This document shows positions 1 through 8,662 of a stretch of 37,640 bases of DNA, piece after piece (within the stretch, counting starts at the first letter, position 1; each line of letters starts with the position of its first letter). The translations under genes were made by a program, and so were the position numbers. The stretch comes from Rikenellaceae bacterium (GTDB taxonomy: Bacteria; Bacteroidota; Bacteroidia; Bacteroidales; Rikenellaceae): NCBI GenBank assembly GCA_031262465.1, contig JAISHQ010000039.1, positions 1 to 37,640 of the forward strand, given 5' to 3'. Below the pieces are notes generated by a model. It was not told the origin of the DNA and did no database searches. It was given only the letters and a program-made list of their open reading frames with translations.

Positions 1-342
1 CTCGATGAAGCACATTTCTGCGCCGTCGCCCAACCGGAAATCGGTCTTCAAAATCCGGGTGTAACCGCCCGGACGATCGCCGATGGCCGGAGCCACCACG
101 CGGAAGAGTTCGGTCACAGCCTCCTTTTGTTTGAGGTAGCTGAACGCGGTACGACGCGAGTGGGTCGTATCCTCTTTCGACTTGGTGATGATCGGTTCAA
201 CGAACTGTTTCAGCGCTTTCGCTTTGGCCACCGTGGTGTTGATCCGTTTGTGCAGGATCAACGAGCAAGCCATGTTGGACAACATAGCCTTGCGGTGTCC
301 GGCCTGACGGCCTAAGTGATTAAAACTTTTGTTATGTCTCAT
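1..342 (-). CDS. rplQ: 50S ribosomal protein L17 (3' end cut by window edge)
   Basis: Large-subunit protein that sits near the outer rim of the peptide exit tunnel. The frame opens at the ATG ending at 342 with [20 protein letters not shown], the standard L17 N-terminus, and runs open for 114 codons to base 1, so the C-terminus lies outside the window. It follows rpoA by 29 bp, as the last gene of the alpha operon does in most bacteria. No terminator can be seen because the end is missing. Confidence 0.95.
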   Translation of the reverse strand, partial: MRHNKSFNHLGRQAGHRKAMLSNMACSLILHKRINTTVAKAKALKQFVEPIITKSKEDTTHSRRTAFSYLKQKEAVTELFRVVAPAIGDRPGGYTRILKTDFRLGDGAEMCFIE

Positions 343-371
343 TTTCTTTCGTTTTTAACTTTTACCGGGGG

Positions 372-1364
372 CTAATCCTTGTCCAATCTGTACTGGGAGA
401 CGTCCATCCCGAAATGAAGGTTCAGCGAATCGAGCAACTCGTCGAGTTCGGAGAGCGATTTTTTCCCGAAATTGCGGAATTTCAGCAGGTCGTTGCGGTG
501 GAAGCGAACCAAGTCGCCGACCGTTTCGACTTCGGCGGCCTTCAGGCAGTTCAGCGCGCGCACCGAGAGATCCTGTTCGGAAAGTTTCGTCTTGAGCAAC
601 TGACGCATGTGCAACACATCCTCGTCGAACTCTTCGGTGGCCGTGCTTTCCTCGACATTGACCGTGATCTTCTCGTCGGAGAAGAGCATGAAGTGTTGGA
701 TCAGGATTTTGGCCGCCTCTTTCAGCGCCTCCTTTGGAGGAATCGAACCGTCGGTGGTGATCTCCAAATTCAACTTTTCGTAGTCGGTCTTTTGTTCTAC
801 ACGCCAATTGTCGACAGAGAATTTCACGTTCTTGATCGGAGTGTGGATCGAGTCGATCGCCAACAGGCCGAACTCGGCATCGACCGGCGCATTCTCTTCG
901 GCCGGCACATAGCCCCGTCCCTTGCCGATGGTCAGCTCCATCTGCATCTTCACATCGCTGTTCAGGCGGCAGATGACCAGATCGGGATTCAAGACCTTGA
1001 AGTTGGTCAAAAAGTTGGAAATGTGCCCGGCAGTCAGCTCGGTCAAGCCGGCCACATTGACGGTCACTTTCTCAAAATCGACGTTATCGACCGTGCGCAC
1101 GAACCGCACCTGCTTCAGGTTCAGAATGATGTCGATCATTCCTTCCATCACGCCGGGAATCGCGGCAAACTCGTGACTGACTCCGGCCACTTTCACAGTA
1201 GTAATAGCATACCCCTCCAATGAAGAAAGAAGAATGCGGCGAAGCGCGTTACCGATTGTCATACCGAAGCCCGGCTCCAACGGACGGAACTCAAAGGTGC
1301 CGTGCGTTGCGCTGGATTCCAGCATGATGACCTTTTCAGGTTTTTGGAATGCTAATATTGCCAT
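372..1364 (-). CDS. rpoA: DNA-directed RNA polymerase subunit alpha
   Basis: Assembly platform of RNA polymerase (330 aa). The N-terminal dimerisation domain includes the conserved stretch around [14 protein letters not shown] (about residues 37-50). The C-terminal domain (about 250-330) carries the helix-hairpin-helix region with [12 protein letters not shown] and [14 protein letters not shown], which contacts UP-element DNA and activators. The open frame extends 46 codons upstream into rpsD, but the start at 1364 is preferred: it begins [12 protein letters not shown] and is preceded at correct distance by AGAAGGAG, one of few clear Shine-Dalgarno sequences in this cluster. A strong site fits the need for high alpha output. 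Lies between rpsD (23 bp) and rplQ (29 bp). Confidence 0.97.
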   Translation of the reverse strand: MAILAFQKPEKVIMLESSATHGTFEFRPLEPGFGMTIGNALRRILLSSLEGYAITTVKVAGVSHEFAAIPGVMEGMIDIILNLKQVRFVRTVDNVDFEKVTVNVAGLTELTAGHISNFLTNFKVLNPDLVICRLNSDVKMQMELTIGKGRGYVPAEENAPVDAEFGLLAIDSIHTPIKNVKFSVDNWRVEQKTDYEKLNLEITTDGSIPPKEALKEAAKILIQHFMLFSDEKITVNVEESTATEEFDEDVLHMRQLLKTKLSEQDLSVRALNCLKAAEVETVGDLVRFHRNDLLKFRNFGKKSLSELDELLDSLNLHFGMDVSQYRLDKD

Positions 1365-1387
1365 AGTATGCTCCTTCTGTTTAGTGA

Positions 1388-1993
1388 CTATTTCGAGTAC
1401 AATTCGACGATCAGCTGTTCTTTGATGTTTTCGGGAATTTCTGCCCGTTCGGGACGTTGCAGGAATTTTCCGCTCATCGAAGCGCCGTCCCACTCGATCC
1501 ACGAGTAGCGGCTGCGGTTGCCCGCGATCGCTTCTTGGATGACTTCCAGCGATTTCGATTTTTCACGCACACCGACCACTTCGCCCGGACGCACGCGGTA
1601 CGAGGCGATGTTCAACACATTGCCGTTGACGGTGATGTGGCGGTGAGAAACGAGTTGACGCGCGGCGGCACGGGTCGGAGCGATGCCCATCCGGTAAACC
1701 ACGTTATCCAAACGGCTTTCTAACAGGCGAAGAAGGTCTTCACCCGTGATACCGCCCATCCGAGCGGCCTCTTCGTAAGCGCGGCGGAACTGTTTTTCCT
1801 GCACTTCGTAGATCGCTTTGGCCTTCTGTTTTTCCAACAGCTGAGTACCGTATTCCGATACTTTCTTGCGTTTCCGAGCCAGCCCGTGCTGTCCCGGAGG
1901 GTAATTTTTCTTTTCGAACGATTTGTCCGCCCCATAGATCGGTTCACCGAATTTACGGGCAATCTTGGTTTTAGGTCCTATGTATCTTCCCAT
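1388..1993 (-). CDS. rpsD: 30S ribosomal protein S4
   Basis: Primary 16S rRNA-binding protein that nucleates the 30S body (201 aa, close to the usual 200-208). The start [18 protein letters not shown] and the motif YPPGQHG are typical. The S4 RNA-binding domain begins near residue 93 with [11 protein letters not shown]. The zinc-binding cysteines found in some S4 proteins are absent from the N-terminal 40 residues, so this is the zinc-free form. In E. coli S4 represses its own alpha operon; no matching pseudoknot was identified here. Confidence 0.97.
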   Translation of the reverse strand: MGRYIGPKTKIARKFGEPIYGADKSFEKKNYPPGQHGLARKRKKVSEYGTQLLEKQKAKAIYEVQEKQFRRAYEEAARMGGITGEDLLRLLESRLDNVVYRMGIAPTRAAARQLVSHRHITVNGNVLNIASYRVRPGEVVGVREKSKSLEVIQEAIAGNRSRYSWIEWDGASMSGKFLQRPERAEIPENIKEQLIVELYSK

Positions 1994-2047
1994 TGTTGAA
2001 ATTTTTGCTAAATGAATTCAAATGAATACGTGTTCAGTCGTAAGTGC

Positions 2048-2437
2048 TTAGACACGTCTTCTCCCGGGAGGACGACAACCGTTGTGCGGAAGTGGGGTGA
2101 CGTCGATGATTTCGAGCACCTCGATACCCGCGCCGTGGATCGTGCGGATCGCCGATTCGCGCCCGGCACCCGGCCCTTTCACATAGACTTTCACCTTGCG
2201 CAAGCCAGCGTCGAAAGCCACCTTGGCGCAATCCGTTGCCGCCGTTTGTGCGGCGTAGGGGGTGTTCTTTTTGGAACCACGGAAGCCCATTTTACCGGCC
2301 GAGCTCCAACTGATCACATCGCCGTTGCCGTTGGCGATCGTTACTATCACGTTATTGAAAGTGGAGTGAACATGAACCTGTCCTACGCCGTCCACTTTAA
2401 CCGTTCTTTTCTTAACGTTTCCGGTCTTTTTTGCCAT
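2048..2437 (-). CDS. rpsK: 30S ribosomal protein S11
   Basis: Platform protein of the 30S subunit near the mRNA exit (129 aa). Recognised from [12 protein letters not shown] around residue 88 and the diagnostic C-terminal run [16 protein letters not shown]. The N-terminus is the lysine-rich [16 protein letters not shown]. It lies 12 bp downstream of rpsM and 54 bp upstream of rpsD in the usual alpha-operon order. Confidence 0.97.
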   Translation of the reverse strand: MAKKTGNVKKRTVKVDGVGQVHVHSTFNNVIVTIANGNGDVISWSSAGKMGFRGSKKNTPYAAQTAATDCAKVAFDAGLRKVKVYVKGPGAGRESAIRTIHGAGIEVLEIIDVTPLPHNGCRPPGRRRV

Positions 2438-2449
2438 AACAGTCTACAA

Positions 2450-2830
2450 TTACTTGGTTGCTTTCTTCTTGTTAGCGACGGTTTTCTTACGTCCTTTGCG
2501 GGTACGGGCGTTGTTTTTCGTGCTCTGTCCCCGGGTCGGCAAGCCGATACGGTGACGGATCCCGCGATAGCAACCGATGTCCATCAGTCGTTTGATGTTG
2601 AGCTGAACGGAAGAACGAAGTTCTCCTTCGACCTTGAGGCCATTATCGGCGATCGCGTTACGGATCAGCCCGACCTGTTCGTCCGACCAGTCTTTTACTT
2701 TGGTGTCGTAGTCAATTCCTGCTGTGTCGAGGATTTGGCGGGCGGTACTCCGCCCCACGCCGTAGATATAGGTCAGCCCTATCTCTCCTCGCTTATTCTT
2801 CGGTAAGTCTACACCGACTATACGTGCCAT
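2450..2830 (-). CDS. rpsM: 30S ribosomal protein S13
   Basis: Head protein of the 30S subunit that contacts the P-site tRNA through its C-terminal tail and forms intersubunit bridges (126 aa). [19 protein letters not shown] and the helix-two-turn-helix stretch [12 protein letters not shown] identify it. The C-terminal [14 protein letters not shown] is the tRNA-contacting tail, followed by a lysine-rich end. First 30S gene after rpmJ, from which it is separated by 49 bp. Confidence 0.97.
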   Translation of the reverse strand: MARIVGVDLPKNKRGEIGLTYIYGVGRSTARQILDTAGIDYDTKVKDWSDEQVGLIRNAIADNGLKVEGELRSSVQLNIKRLMDIGCYRGIRHRIGLPTRGQSTKNNARTRKGRKKTVANKKKATK

Positions 2831-2879
2831 AAATTTTCCCTTCTAAGAGTTTTAAACATGAGATTTTCGGCGAGGGGGC

Positions 2880-2996
2880 TTACCCCTGGCGTTGTTTGAA
2901 CTTCGGAGTCTTTTTGCAGATCACATACAAACGCCCTTTGCGTTTGACGATCTTGCAATCCTCGCTTCTTTTTTTGATGGATGCTCTGACTTTCAT
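2880..2996 (-). CDS. rpmJ: 50S ribosomal protein L36 (38 aa)
   Basis: Smallest 50S protein. Reading back from the ATG at 2996 gives [19 protein letters not shown] followed by [19 protein letters not shown] and TAA at 2880, exactly 38 residues. The gene is short and easily missed. Of the four zinc-ribbon ligands known from E. coli L36 (C11, C14, C27, H33) only C14 and C27 remain; position 11 is Ser and 33 is Phe, so tetrahedral zinc binding is unlikely. It sits between infA (41 bp) and rpsM (49 bp), its usual place in Bacteroidota. Confidence 0.95.
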   Translation of the reverse strand: MKVRASIKKRSEDCKIVKRKGRLYVICKKTPKFKQRQG

Positions 2997-3037
2997 CGAA
3001 CTTGTTTTTTGTTGGGTTGATCGACAAAACGAATCCG

Positions 3038-3256
3038 CTATTTGTAACGGAACGAAATGCGCCCTTTCGACAGGTCGTAAGGGGACATCTCTACTTTTAC
3101 CTTGTCTCCGGGCAGGATTTTGATGTAGTGCATCCGCATCTTGCCGGAAATGTGGGCTGTGATTACGTGGCCGTTGTCTAATTCCACGCGAAACATCGCG
3201 TTGGACAACGCCTCGATAATCGTCCCGTCTTTTTCAATCGCAGCCTGTTTTGCCAT
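3038..3256 (-). CDS. infA: Translation initiation factor IF-1
   Basis: Single OB-fold protein (72 aa, the standard length) that occupies the 30S A site during initiation with IF-2 and IF-3. [20 protein letters not shown], the central [16 protein letters not shown] and the C-terminal [16 protein letters not shown] are near-consensus. It is encoded 19 bp downstream of map, a Bacteroidota-type arrangement placing initiation and N-terminal methionine removal functions together in the ribosomal cluster. Confidence 0.97.
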   Translation of the reverse strand: MAKQAAIEKDGTIIEALSNAMFRVELDNGHVITAHISGKMRMHYIKILPGDKVKVEMSPYDLSKGRISFRYK

Positions 3257-3275
3257 TCGTTAAAATTGATGAAAA

Positions 3276-4043
3276 TTACTTGTTTTCGATACACTCGAAC
3301 GTTGTCAGAACATCGGCCCCATGTTTGGTTACGGCCACGGCAAACTCATAGTGTGCCGAGGGTTTTCGGTCGCGTGTGCGTACTGTCCAGCCATCTCGTT
3401 CAAAGACGACATAGCGGCTTCCGAGGTTAATCATTGGTTCGATACAGATCACCAGCCCCTCTTTCAAAAGAGGGCCGCGTCCCTTTGCACCGTAATTGGG
3501 AACTTCGGGGGACTCGTGCATATTGCGTCCCAGCCCGTGACCTACCAACTCTCTCACCACGGAAAAACCATTTTTTTCGGCGTGCTCCTGCACAGCGTTC
3601 GATATGTCGCCGATGCGATTACCGACGCGAACCTGTGCGACACCCTTATGCAGCGCTTCTTTGGTGATGTCCATCAGCCTGCGGACATCAGGAGCAACCT
3701 CCCCGACGGCAAACGTATATGCCGAATCGCCATAGAACCCCTTCATAACCGTGCCACAATCGACCGAAACCATGTCGCCTTCCTGAAGAACCTGCCGATC
3801 CGACGGAATCCCGTGAACCACCTGTTCGTTGACAGAAATGCACAGCGAATTGGGAAAACCGTTGTAACCCAAAAACCCGGGTATGGCTCCGTGATCCCGT
3901 ATGAACTCCTCGGCGATGCGGTCAAGTTCCAGCGTCGTCACGCCGGGTTTGATGTGCTTGCCCACTTCGGCCAAGGTCTTCGATACGAGTTGATTGTTCT
4001 CACGAAGCAACTCGATTTCTTCCTCTGTTTTGTAGTGTATCAT
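3276..4043 (-). CDS. map: Methionine aminopeptidase, type I
   Basis: Cytosolic metalloprotease that removes the initiator methionine from nascent proteins (255 aa). All five metal ligands are visible: D95 (VDCGT), D106 (YGDSAY), H169 (GHGLGRNMHE), E202 (CIEPM) and E233 (YEFAVAV); H78 matches the conserved substrate-side histidine. The frame is open 11 codons further upstream (MDRLSGSF), but the start at 4043, MIHYKTEEEIELLRENN, matches the family length. It is 160 bp downstream of secY, and that gap contains a candidate promoter, so map-infA-rpmJ and the alpha genes may be partly transcribed on their own. Confidence 0.96.
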   Translation of the reverse strand: MIHYKTEEEIELLRENNQLVSKTLAEVGKHIKPGVTTLELDRIAEEFIRDHGAIPGFLGYNGFPNSLCISVNEQVVHGIPSDRQVLQEGDMVSVDCGTVMKGFYGDSAYTFAVGEVAPDVRRLMDITKEALHKGVAQVRVGNRIGDISNAVQEHAEKNGFSVVRELVGHGLGRNMHESPEVPNYGAKGRGPLLKEGLVICIEPMINLGSRYVVFERDGWTVRTRDRKPSAHYEFAVAVTKHGADVLTTFECIENK

Positions 4044-4117
4044 GTATGTTGTAAAAGAACCTGAAAGTCTGTCCAAGAGACAAACTCTGTTGGAAATTTC
4101 TCAGGTTCATTCTAATA

Positions 4118-4154
4118 AAAACGCAAAAGTAATTGATTTATTGCGATTTTACAA
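4118..4154 (-). promoter_or_regulatory. Candidate Bacteroidota-type promoter in the secY-map gap
   Basis: On the minus strand a -7 box TACTTTTG (4124-4131) fits TAnnTTTG, and TTG (4152-4154) lies 20 bp upstream. This would give a leader of about 75 nt before map. It is in the largest gap of the spc/alpha part of the cluster. Sequence match only. Confidence 0.4.
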
Positions 4155-4203
4155 GAATGAACCCGAACGGGTTTCCGACCCCGTTTTTTTAAATGGACGG
4201 TGA

Positions 4204-5526
4204 TTAAACCCCCGAGCGGCCTTTCAGTCGCCCGGTCTTCATCAGACCGTCGTAGTGGCGAGACAACAGGTGGCTTTCGATCTGCTGAAGCGTATCGAGC
4301 ACCACACCCACCAAGATCAGCAACGAAGTGCCGCCGAAGAAGGAGGCAAATTGCTGATTCACACCGATCATCATGGCAAACGAGGGCAGGATCGCGATCA
4401 AACCGAGGAAGATCGACCCCGGCAGGGTGACCCGTGTCATGATGTTATCGAGGTATTCGGCCGTCTTCTTGCCCGGTTTGATGCCGGGGATGAATCCGCC
4501 GTTTTTCTTCATGTCGTCCGCCATCTGCGTGGTGTTGATCGTGATCGCCGTGTAGAAATAGGTGAAAGCCACAACCAACAGGAAGAAGGTGATGTTATAG
4601 CCAAATCCCATCATGTTGCCGAACGTGGCGGCAAAACCGGGGAACCAGCGACCGAAGAGAATCGGCAACATCATCAGCGCCTGAGCGAAGATGATCGGCA
4701 TCACACCGGCCGCGTTGATCTTCATCGGCAGGTATTGGCGCACACCGCCGTACTGTTTGTTGCCGACAATCCGTTTAGCGTACTGCACCGGCACCTTGCG
4801 CACGGCTTGAACCAGCGCGATGGTGGCGGCGAAGATGATCGCCAAGATCGCCAACTCGATGACGAAGAAGACAAAACCCCCGACCGATTCGGAGAAGCGA
4901 GCGTTAAATTCAGCCAACAGGGCATAGGGCAGACGAGCCACAATACCCACGGTGATAATCAACGAAACGCCGTTTCCGATCCCTTTGTCGGTGATCTTTT
5001 CGCCCAGCCACATGGTAAACATCGTACCGGCCAACAGGATAATAACCCCTACCACCTTGAAGAAGAAGGTGTTGCCGAACACGAAAGCGGCGGCGGGCAC
5101 ACCCAGCGCAGGAAGGCTCACCAGATAGGCAGGCCCCTGAATCAGCAACACGCCGATGGTCAGGTAACGGGTCAGCTGGTTGATCTTGCGGCGGCCGCTT
5201 TCGCCCTCTTTCTGAAGACGTTGGAAGTAAGGCACCACAATACCCAAGAGCTGAACGACGATCGAGGCCGAAATGTAAGGCATGATACCCAACGCCAAGA
5301 TCGACGCCTGTCCGAAGGCACCGCCGGAGAACATATCCAACAGCCCCATCAACCCGTTGTTGGCCACACTGCTGGCCAAGCCACTGATTGCGTTGGGGTT
5401 GATCCCCGGGATCACGATGAAGCTACCGATGCGGAAAATCATAATCAAGCCGAAGGTGTAGAGAATCCGCTTGCGCAGTTCTTCGATCTTGAATATGTTT
5501 TTGATCGTTTCTATCAGTTTTTTCAT
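4204..5526 (-). CDS. secY: Protein translocase subunit SecY
   Basis: Channel-forming subunit of the SecYEG translocon in the inner membrane (440 aa). It begins MKKLIETIKNIFKIEELRKR, with the first membrane segment at RILYTFGLIMIFRIGSFIVI, and shows about ten hydrophobic segments. The plug/TM2a region (FSGGAFGQASILALGIMPYI) and the TM2b stretch SIVVQLLG are recognisable. A cytoplasmic loop with RKVPVQYAKRIVG is the ribosome/SecA-binding region. It starts 4 bp after rplO, so it is translated with the spc ribosomal genes. Confidence 0.98.
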   Translation of the reverse strand: MKKLIETIKNIFKIEELRKRILYTFGLIMIFRIGSFIVIPGINPNAISGLASSVANNGLMGLLDMFSGGAFGQASILALGIMPYISASIVVQLLGIVVPYFQRLQKEGESGRRKINQLTRYLTIGVLLIQGPAYLVSLPALGVPAAAFVFGNTFFFKVVGVIILLAGTMFTMWLGEKITDKGIGNGVSLIITVGIVARLPYALLAEFNARFSESVGGFVFFVIELAILAIIFAATIALVQAVRKVPVQYAKRIVGNKQYGGVRQYLPMKINAAGVMPIIFAQALMMLPILFGRWFPGFAATFGNMMGFGYNITFFLLVVAFTYFYTAITINTTQMADDMKKNGGFIPGIKPGKKTAEYLDNIMTRVTLPGSIFLGLIAILPSFAMMIGVNQQFASFFGGTSLLILVGVVLDTLQQIESHLLSRHYDGLMKTGRLKGRSGV

Positions 5527-5530
5527 GGGC

Positions 5531-5977
5531 TTACAGTGTTATAGCCTGACCCTGCTGTGCTTCGATCGCAGCGACTGCCGATTTAGAAAATTTATGCGCA
5601 GTTACGTTCAGTTTCACGGTCAACGTGCCGTTGCCGAGGATTTTCACGCGGTCTTTGCTGGCGATTACACCAGCCTCACGCAAGGTGTCGAGCGTGATCT
5701 CGGTCAGCGAGTTGGCCTGAGCCAATTCTTCCAACGTCGAGAGGTTTACCGCCTTGTACTCCACACGTTCGTGGTTCTTGAAACCGAATTTAGGCAGACG
5801 GCGTTGGATCGGCATCTGACCCCCTTCGAATCCGGCCTTGCGGGAGTAGCCCGAACGGGATTGTGCCCCTTTGTGACCACGTGTAGACGTGCCGCCACGG
5901 CCGGAGCCTTGTCCCCTACCCACTCTCTTGTTTGTTTTTGTCGAGCCTTGTGCAGGCTTCAAATTACTGAGATTCAT
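5531..5977 (-). CDS. rplO: 50S ribosomal protein L15
   Basis: Late-assembly 50S protein (148 aa). The glycine/arginine-rich N-terminal extension (RVGRGQGSGRGGTSTRGHKG) threads into 23S rRNA; the C-terminal globular half includes GFKNHERVEYKAVN. The frame can be extended 3 codons to a TTG, but the ATG at 5977 giving MNLSNLKPAQGS is the family start. Followed by secY after 4 bp. Confidence 0.96.
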   Translation of the reverse strand: MNLSNLKPAQGSTKTNKRVGRGQGSGRGGTSTRGHKGAQSRSGYSRKAGFEGGQMPIQRRLPKFGFKNHERVEYKAVNLSTLEELAQANSLTEITLDTLREAGVIASKDRVKILGNGTLTVKLNVTAHKFSKSAVAAIEAQQGQAITL

Positions 5978-5999
5978 TATTTTCAAGGATTATGGGTTA

Positions 6000-6260
6000 C
6001 TACTCTGCTGCTTGAGCCTCAGCCGGTGCCTCCACAGCGGGAGCGGCTTTTTTGGTCGCTTTCTTCGCCGGTTTGGCGGCTTCGACGATTTCGAAGGTCA
6101 CCAGGTGCTTCACTTTGCTGAGCATCCCCAGAATGATCGGCGAGTCGTCGTGCTCAACGGTCTGATGGATTTTCCGCAAGCCGAGCGCATCCAAATTGGC
6201 CCGTTGATTTTTCGTCGAACCGATGCGGCTTTTGATCTGTGTAATTTTCACTCTTGCCAT
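6000..6260 (-). CDS. rpmD: 50S ribosomal protein L30 with low-complexity C-terminal extension
   Basis: Small 50S protein (86 aa). Residues 1-60 are a complete L30: MARVKITQIKSRIGSTKNQR, LGLRKIHQTVEHDD and the C-terminal strand VKHLVTFEIVE. Ordinary bacterial L30 stops there. Here another roughly 25 residues made almost only of Ala, Lys, Pro and Glu follow (AAKPAKKATKKAAP then VEAPAEAQAAE). The extension keeps the frame and ends at a stop at 6000, so it is read as real. It is probably disordered and solvent-exposed. Confidence 0.93.
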   Translation of the reverse strand: MARVKITQIKSRIGSTKNQRANLDALGLRKIHQTVEHDDSPIILGMLSKVKHLVTFEIVEAAKPAKKATKKAAPAVEAPAEAQAAE

Positions 6261-6271
6261 CTCACTCTCGA

Positions 6272-6793
6272 TTAACCGTTAAACACTTTATTCAGTGAAA
6301 TGCCGCGAATCTGAGCCACGCTGTATGCGTCGCGCAGTTCGAGCAGAGCCTGTACCGTCGCCTTGACCAAGTTGTGCGGGTTCGACGAACCTTTACTTTT
6401 GGCCAACACGTTGTTGATGCCGACGCTTTCGAGCACGGCACGCATGGCACCCCCGGCGATGACCCCCGTACCGGGAGCGGCCGGTTTGATCAACACGCGC
6501 GATCCGCCAAATTTGGCCTCCTGAGCGTGCGGAATGGTACCCCGGAGCACCGGGATTTTCACCAAATTTTTCTTTGCATCTTCTACGCCTTTGGCGATAG
6601 CCGAAGTTACTTCGTTGGCTTTACCCAAACCGTAACCTACCACGCCGTTCTCGTTGCCGACCACGACGATCGCCGAAAAGCTGAAAGTACGACCCCCTTT
6701 GGTTACCTTGGTAACACGCTGAATGCTCACCAGACGGTCTTTCAGCTCCAGGTCGCTTGTCCTTACCTTTTTTGTATTTGTATTTACAGCCAT
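6272..6793 (-). CDS. rpsE: 30S ribosomal protein S5
   Basis: 30S protein involved in decoding accuracy and mRNA unwinding (173 aa). The N-terminal double-stranded-RNA-binding-like domain contains [19 protein letters not shown] and [12 protein letters not shown]; the C-terminal domain contains [17 protein letters not shown]. Lies 5 bp after rplR and 11 bp before rpmD in conserved spc order. Confidence 0.97.
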   Translation of the reverse strand: MAVNTNTKKVRTSDLELKDRLVSIQRVTKVTKGGRTFSFSAIVVVGNENGVVGYGLGKANEVTSAIAKGVEDAKKNLVKIPVLRGTIPHAQEAKFGGSRVLIKPAAPGTGVIAGGAMRAVLESVGINNVLAKSKGSSNPHNLVKATVQALLELRDAYSVAQIRGISLNKVFNG

Positions 6794-6798
6794 TTCGC

Positions 6799-7161
6799 TT
6801 AGAATTTAAGACCACCCTGGCGGGCGGCATCCGCTAACATTTTAACTCTTCCGTGGTACAGGTATCCGTTGCGGTCGAATGCCACTTCGGTAATCCCCTT
6901 CTGGGTAGCGCGCTCGGCGGCCAATTTGCCCACGAGGGCGGCAACCTCCGATTTGTTTTTGCCAGCGGCTTGTTCGGCCACTTCCTTGTCCTTGGACGAA
7001 GCGGCGGCCAGCGTGGTGCCGTTCAAATCGTCGATAAACTGCACGTAAATCTGTGTATTGCTGCGGAAGACCGACATACGCGGTTTTTGAGCCGATCCGT
7101 TCACAATTTTACGGATGCGCATTTTGATGCGTGCTCTTCTTTCCAATTTACTCAATGCCAT
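6799..7161 (-). CDS. rplR: 50S ribosomal protein L18
   Basis: Binds 5S rRNA with L5 and L25 (120 aa). [18 protein letters not shown] is a basic N-terminus; [19 protein letters not shown] and the C-terminal [20 protein letters not shown] are conserved L18 features. A clear Shine-Dalgarno sequence, GGAGGA, lies 7 nt before the ATG, which is unusual in this cluster and fixes the start. Confidence 0.97.
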   Translation of the reverse strand: MALSKLERRARIKMRIRKIVNGSAQKPRMSVFRSNTQIYVQFIDDLNGTTLAAASSKDKEVAEQAAGKNKSEVAALVGKLAAERATQKGITEVAFDRNGYLYHGRVKMLADAARQGGLKF

Positions 7162-7176
7162 GTTCAGTTCCTCCTA

Positions 7177-7734
7177 TTATTTAGCGTTAGCAGATTTACC
7201 GGCTTTGCGGCGGATTACTTCGCCCACGAAGCGGATACCCTTGCCCTTGTACGGCTCCGGTTTGCGCAACGAGCGGATTTTGGCCGCTACCTGACCGATC
7301 AATTGTTTGTCAGCGCTTTTCAGTATGACGATCGGGTTATTCTTCTTTTCGGCAATGACCTCGGCCTTGATTTCGGCGGGCAATTGCAGGTGAATGTCGT
7401 GCGAATAACCGAGGCTAAACTGGAGGATCTGCCCTACCAATTCTACTTTGTACCCTACACCGACCAGTTCCTGGCGGGTTTCATAGCCTTTCGAAACGCC
7501 GTACACCATGTTGTAGATCAAGGCGCGGTAGAGACCGTGCATCGAACGATGGCGGGGCTGATCGGTAGGACGGGTCACTGTCAATTCCGTTCCCTCGATC
7601 GAAACCTTGATATCCGGATCAACCGCTTGCATCAATGTTCCGAGAGGTCCTTTCGCTGTTACCGTGTTGTCGTTCGCAACGGTGACCGTCACGCCCGCCG
7701 GTATGCTTACAGGCATTTTACCAATTCTTGACAT
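7177..7734 (-). CDS. rplF: 50S ribosomal protein L6
   Basis: Two-domain 50S protein at the base of the L7/L12 stalk near the sarcin-ricin loop (185 aa). The N-terminal repeat begins MSRIGKMPVSIPAGVTVTV with AKGPLGTL; the C-terminal repeat ends in the signature PEPYKGKGIRFVGEVIRRK. It is 18 bp after rpsH and 15 bp before rplR. Confidence 0.97.
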   Translation of the reverse strand: MSRIGKMPVSIPAGVTVTVANDNTVTAKGPLGTLMQAVDPDIKVSIEGTELTVTRPTDQPRHRSMHGLYRALIYNMVYGVSKGYETRQELVGVGYKVELVGQILQFSLGYSHDIHLQLPAEIKAEVIAEKKNNPIVILKSADKQLIGQVAAKIRSLRKPEPYKGKGIRFVGEVIRRKAGKSANAK

Positions 7735-7752
7735 TTTTTGTCCGTTTAATGA

Positions 7753-8151
7753 TTAATAAATGTAACACAGGACTTCACCACCAACGTTGTCCTGAACGGC
7801 CTGTTTGTTGGTCATAATCCCTTTCGAGGTGGATACGATCGCGATCCCCAACCCGTTCTGTACTCGCGGCATATCCTGCGCGTTGGAGTACTGACGCAGA
7901 CCGGGACGGCTGACCCGCTTGAGGCCTTTGATCGCCGGTACTTTGGTTTCGGGGTGGTACTTCAAGGCGATTTTGATCGTCGCGTGACCTTTTTCGTCTT
8001 CGCCGAACTTGTACGCCAGGATGTATCCCTGTTCGTGCAGGATTTTTGTGATGGCCTGCTTCATCTTTGAGCCGGGAGCTTCAACCACTTTGTGGTTGGC
8101 TTTCACCGCATTCCTAATCCGGGTCAGGAAATCTGCAATTGGATCAGTCAT
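7753..8151 (-). CDS. rpsH: 30S ribosomal protein S8
   Basis: Primary 16S rRNA-binding protein contacting helix 21 (132 aa). MTDPIADFLTRIRNA and the C-terminal STSKGIMTNKQAVQ then VGGEVLCYIY are diagnostic. In E. coli S8 represses the spc operon by binding an mRNA mimic of its rRNA site near rplE. Here the gene is preceded by an unusual 236-nt structured gap, which is a natural place to look for such a mimic. Confidence 0.97.
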   Translation of the reverse strand: MTDPIADFLTRIRNAVKANHKVVEAPGSKMKQAITKILHEQGYILAYKFGEDEKGHATIKIALKYHPETKVPAIKGLKRVSRPGLRQYSNAQDMPRVQNGLGIAIVSTSKGIMTNKQAVQDNVGGEVLCYIY

Positions 8152-8387
8152 AAAGATTAATGTGTTTAAAATTAAGTTTATTGTGGGAAACCCCCAAGAG
8201 TTCCCTTGTGTAAATGTTTGTTTCGTTTTTTCACTCGCCCTCCCTCAGGAACGCAGATTGCCGACCGCCCCCAAAGGGCAGTCAGCACCACGCAAATAAG
8301 GAGGGAGATGGGCCTCGGTGCATCTTCCAAAGGATATTATAAACCGCTTCCGTTTTATAAACCCCTTGTCGCGCCCCCCGTTAGACC
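8152..8387 (-). promoter_or_regulatory. Structured 236-nt spacer between rpsN and rpsH, candidate mRNA regulatory element
   Basis: No gene is visible here. In sense (minus) orientation it contains: an AT-rich hairpin with arms TTATAAA/TTTATAA (8337-8360); an outer stem CTCCCTC/GAGGGAG (8301-8307 with 8240-8246) enclosing a 10-bp stem GCTGACTGCC/GGCGGTCGGC (8277-8286 with 8260-8269); and a small hairpin GGGAA/TTCCC (8185-8205). The two imperfect positions of the 10-bp stem are U-G pairs on the transcribed strand but A-C mismatches on the other, which favours folding of the operon mRNA. The function is inferred; a ribosomal-protein-binding leader is one option. Confidence 0.45.
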
Positions 8388-8657
8388 CTACCAGCTCGCT
8401 TTTTTCACTCCCGGGATCAGGCTCTTGGAGGCCATTTCGCGGAACTGGATGCGGCTGATCCCGAAGAGCCTCATGTATCCTTTCGGACGGCCGGTCAGAC
8501 TGCAACGGTTGTGCAGGCGGATCGGATTGGAGTTCCTCGGCAGTTTGGACAAACCAACTTGATCACCTTCCGCTTTGAGCTGAGCACGTTTGGCGGCATA
8601 ACGCTTCACCAGTTTCGCGCGCTTCACCTCGCGGGCTTTCATTGATTCTTTTGCCAT
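8388..8657 (-). CDS. rpsN: 30S ribosomal protein S14 (zinc-free long form)
   Basis: Late-assembly 30S head protein (89 aa). [40 protein letters not shown] and the C-terminal [22 protein letters not shown] identify it. The length and the lack of two CxxC pairs make it the zinc-independent form, as in E. coli. Its stop at 8388 is followed by the 236-nt structured spacer rather than directly by rpsH. Confidence 0.97.
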   Translation of the reverse strand: MAKESMKAREVKRAKLVKRYAAKRAQLKAEGDQVGLSKLPRNSNPIRLHNRCSLTGRPKGYMRLFGISRIQFREMASKSLIPGVKKASW

Positions 8658-8662
8658 AATCC

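Noticed and set aside
414-1223. 269-codon plus-strand open frame
   Set aside because: Antisense to rpoA; no start signal or domain.
4167-4197. ACGGG/CCCGT stem followed by a T-run on the plus strand
   Set aside because: Would terminate plus-strand transcription, but no gene runs that way here; weak 5-bp stem.
4255-5544. 429-codon open frame on the plus strand
   Set aside because: Lies antisense to secY, is extremely rich in His, Gln, Arg and Asp and has no recognisable domain; it follows from codon bias of secY.
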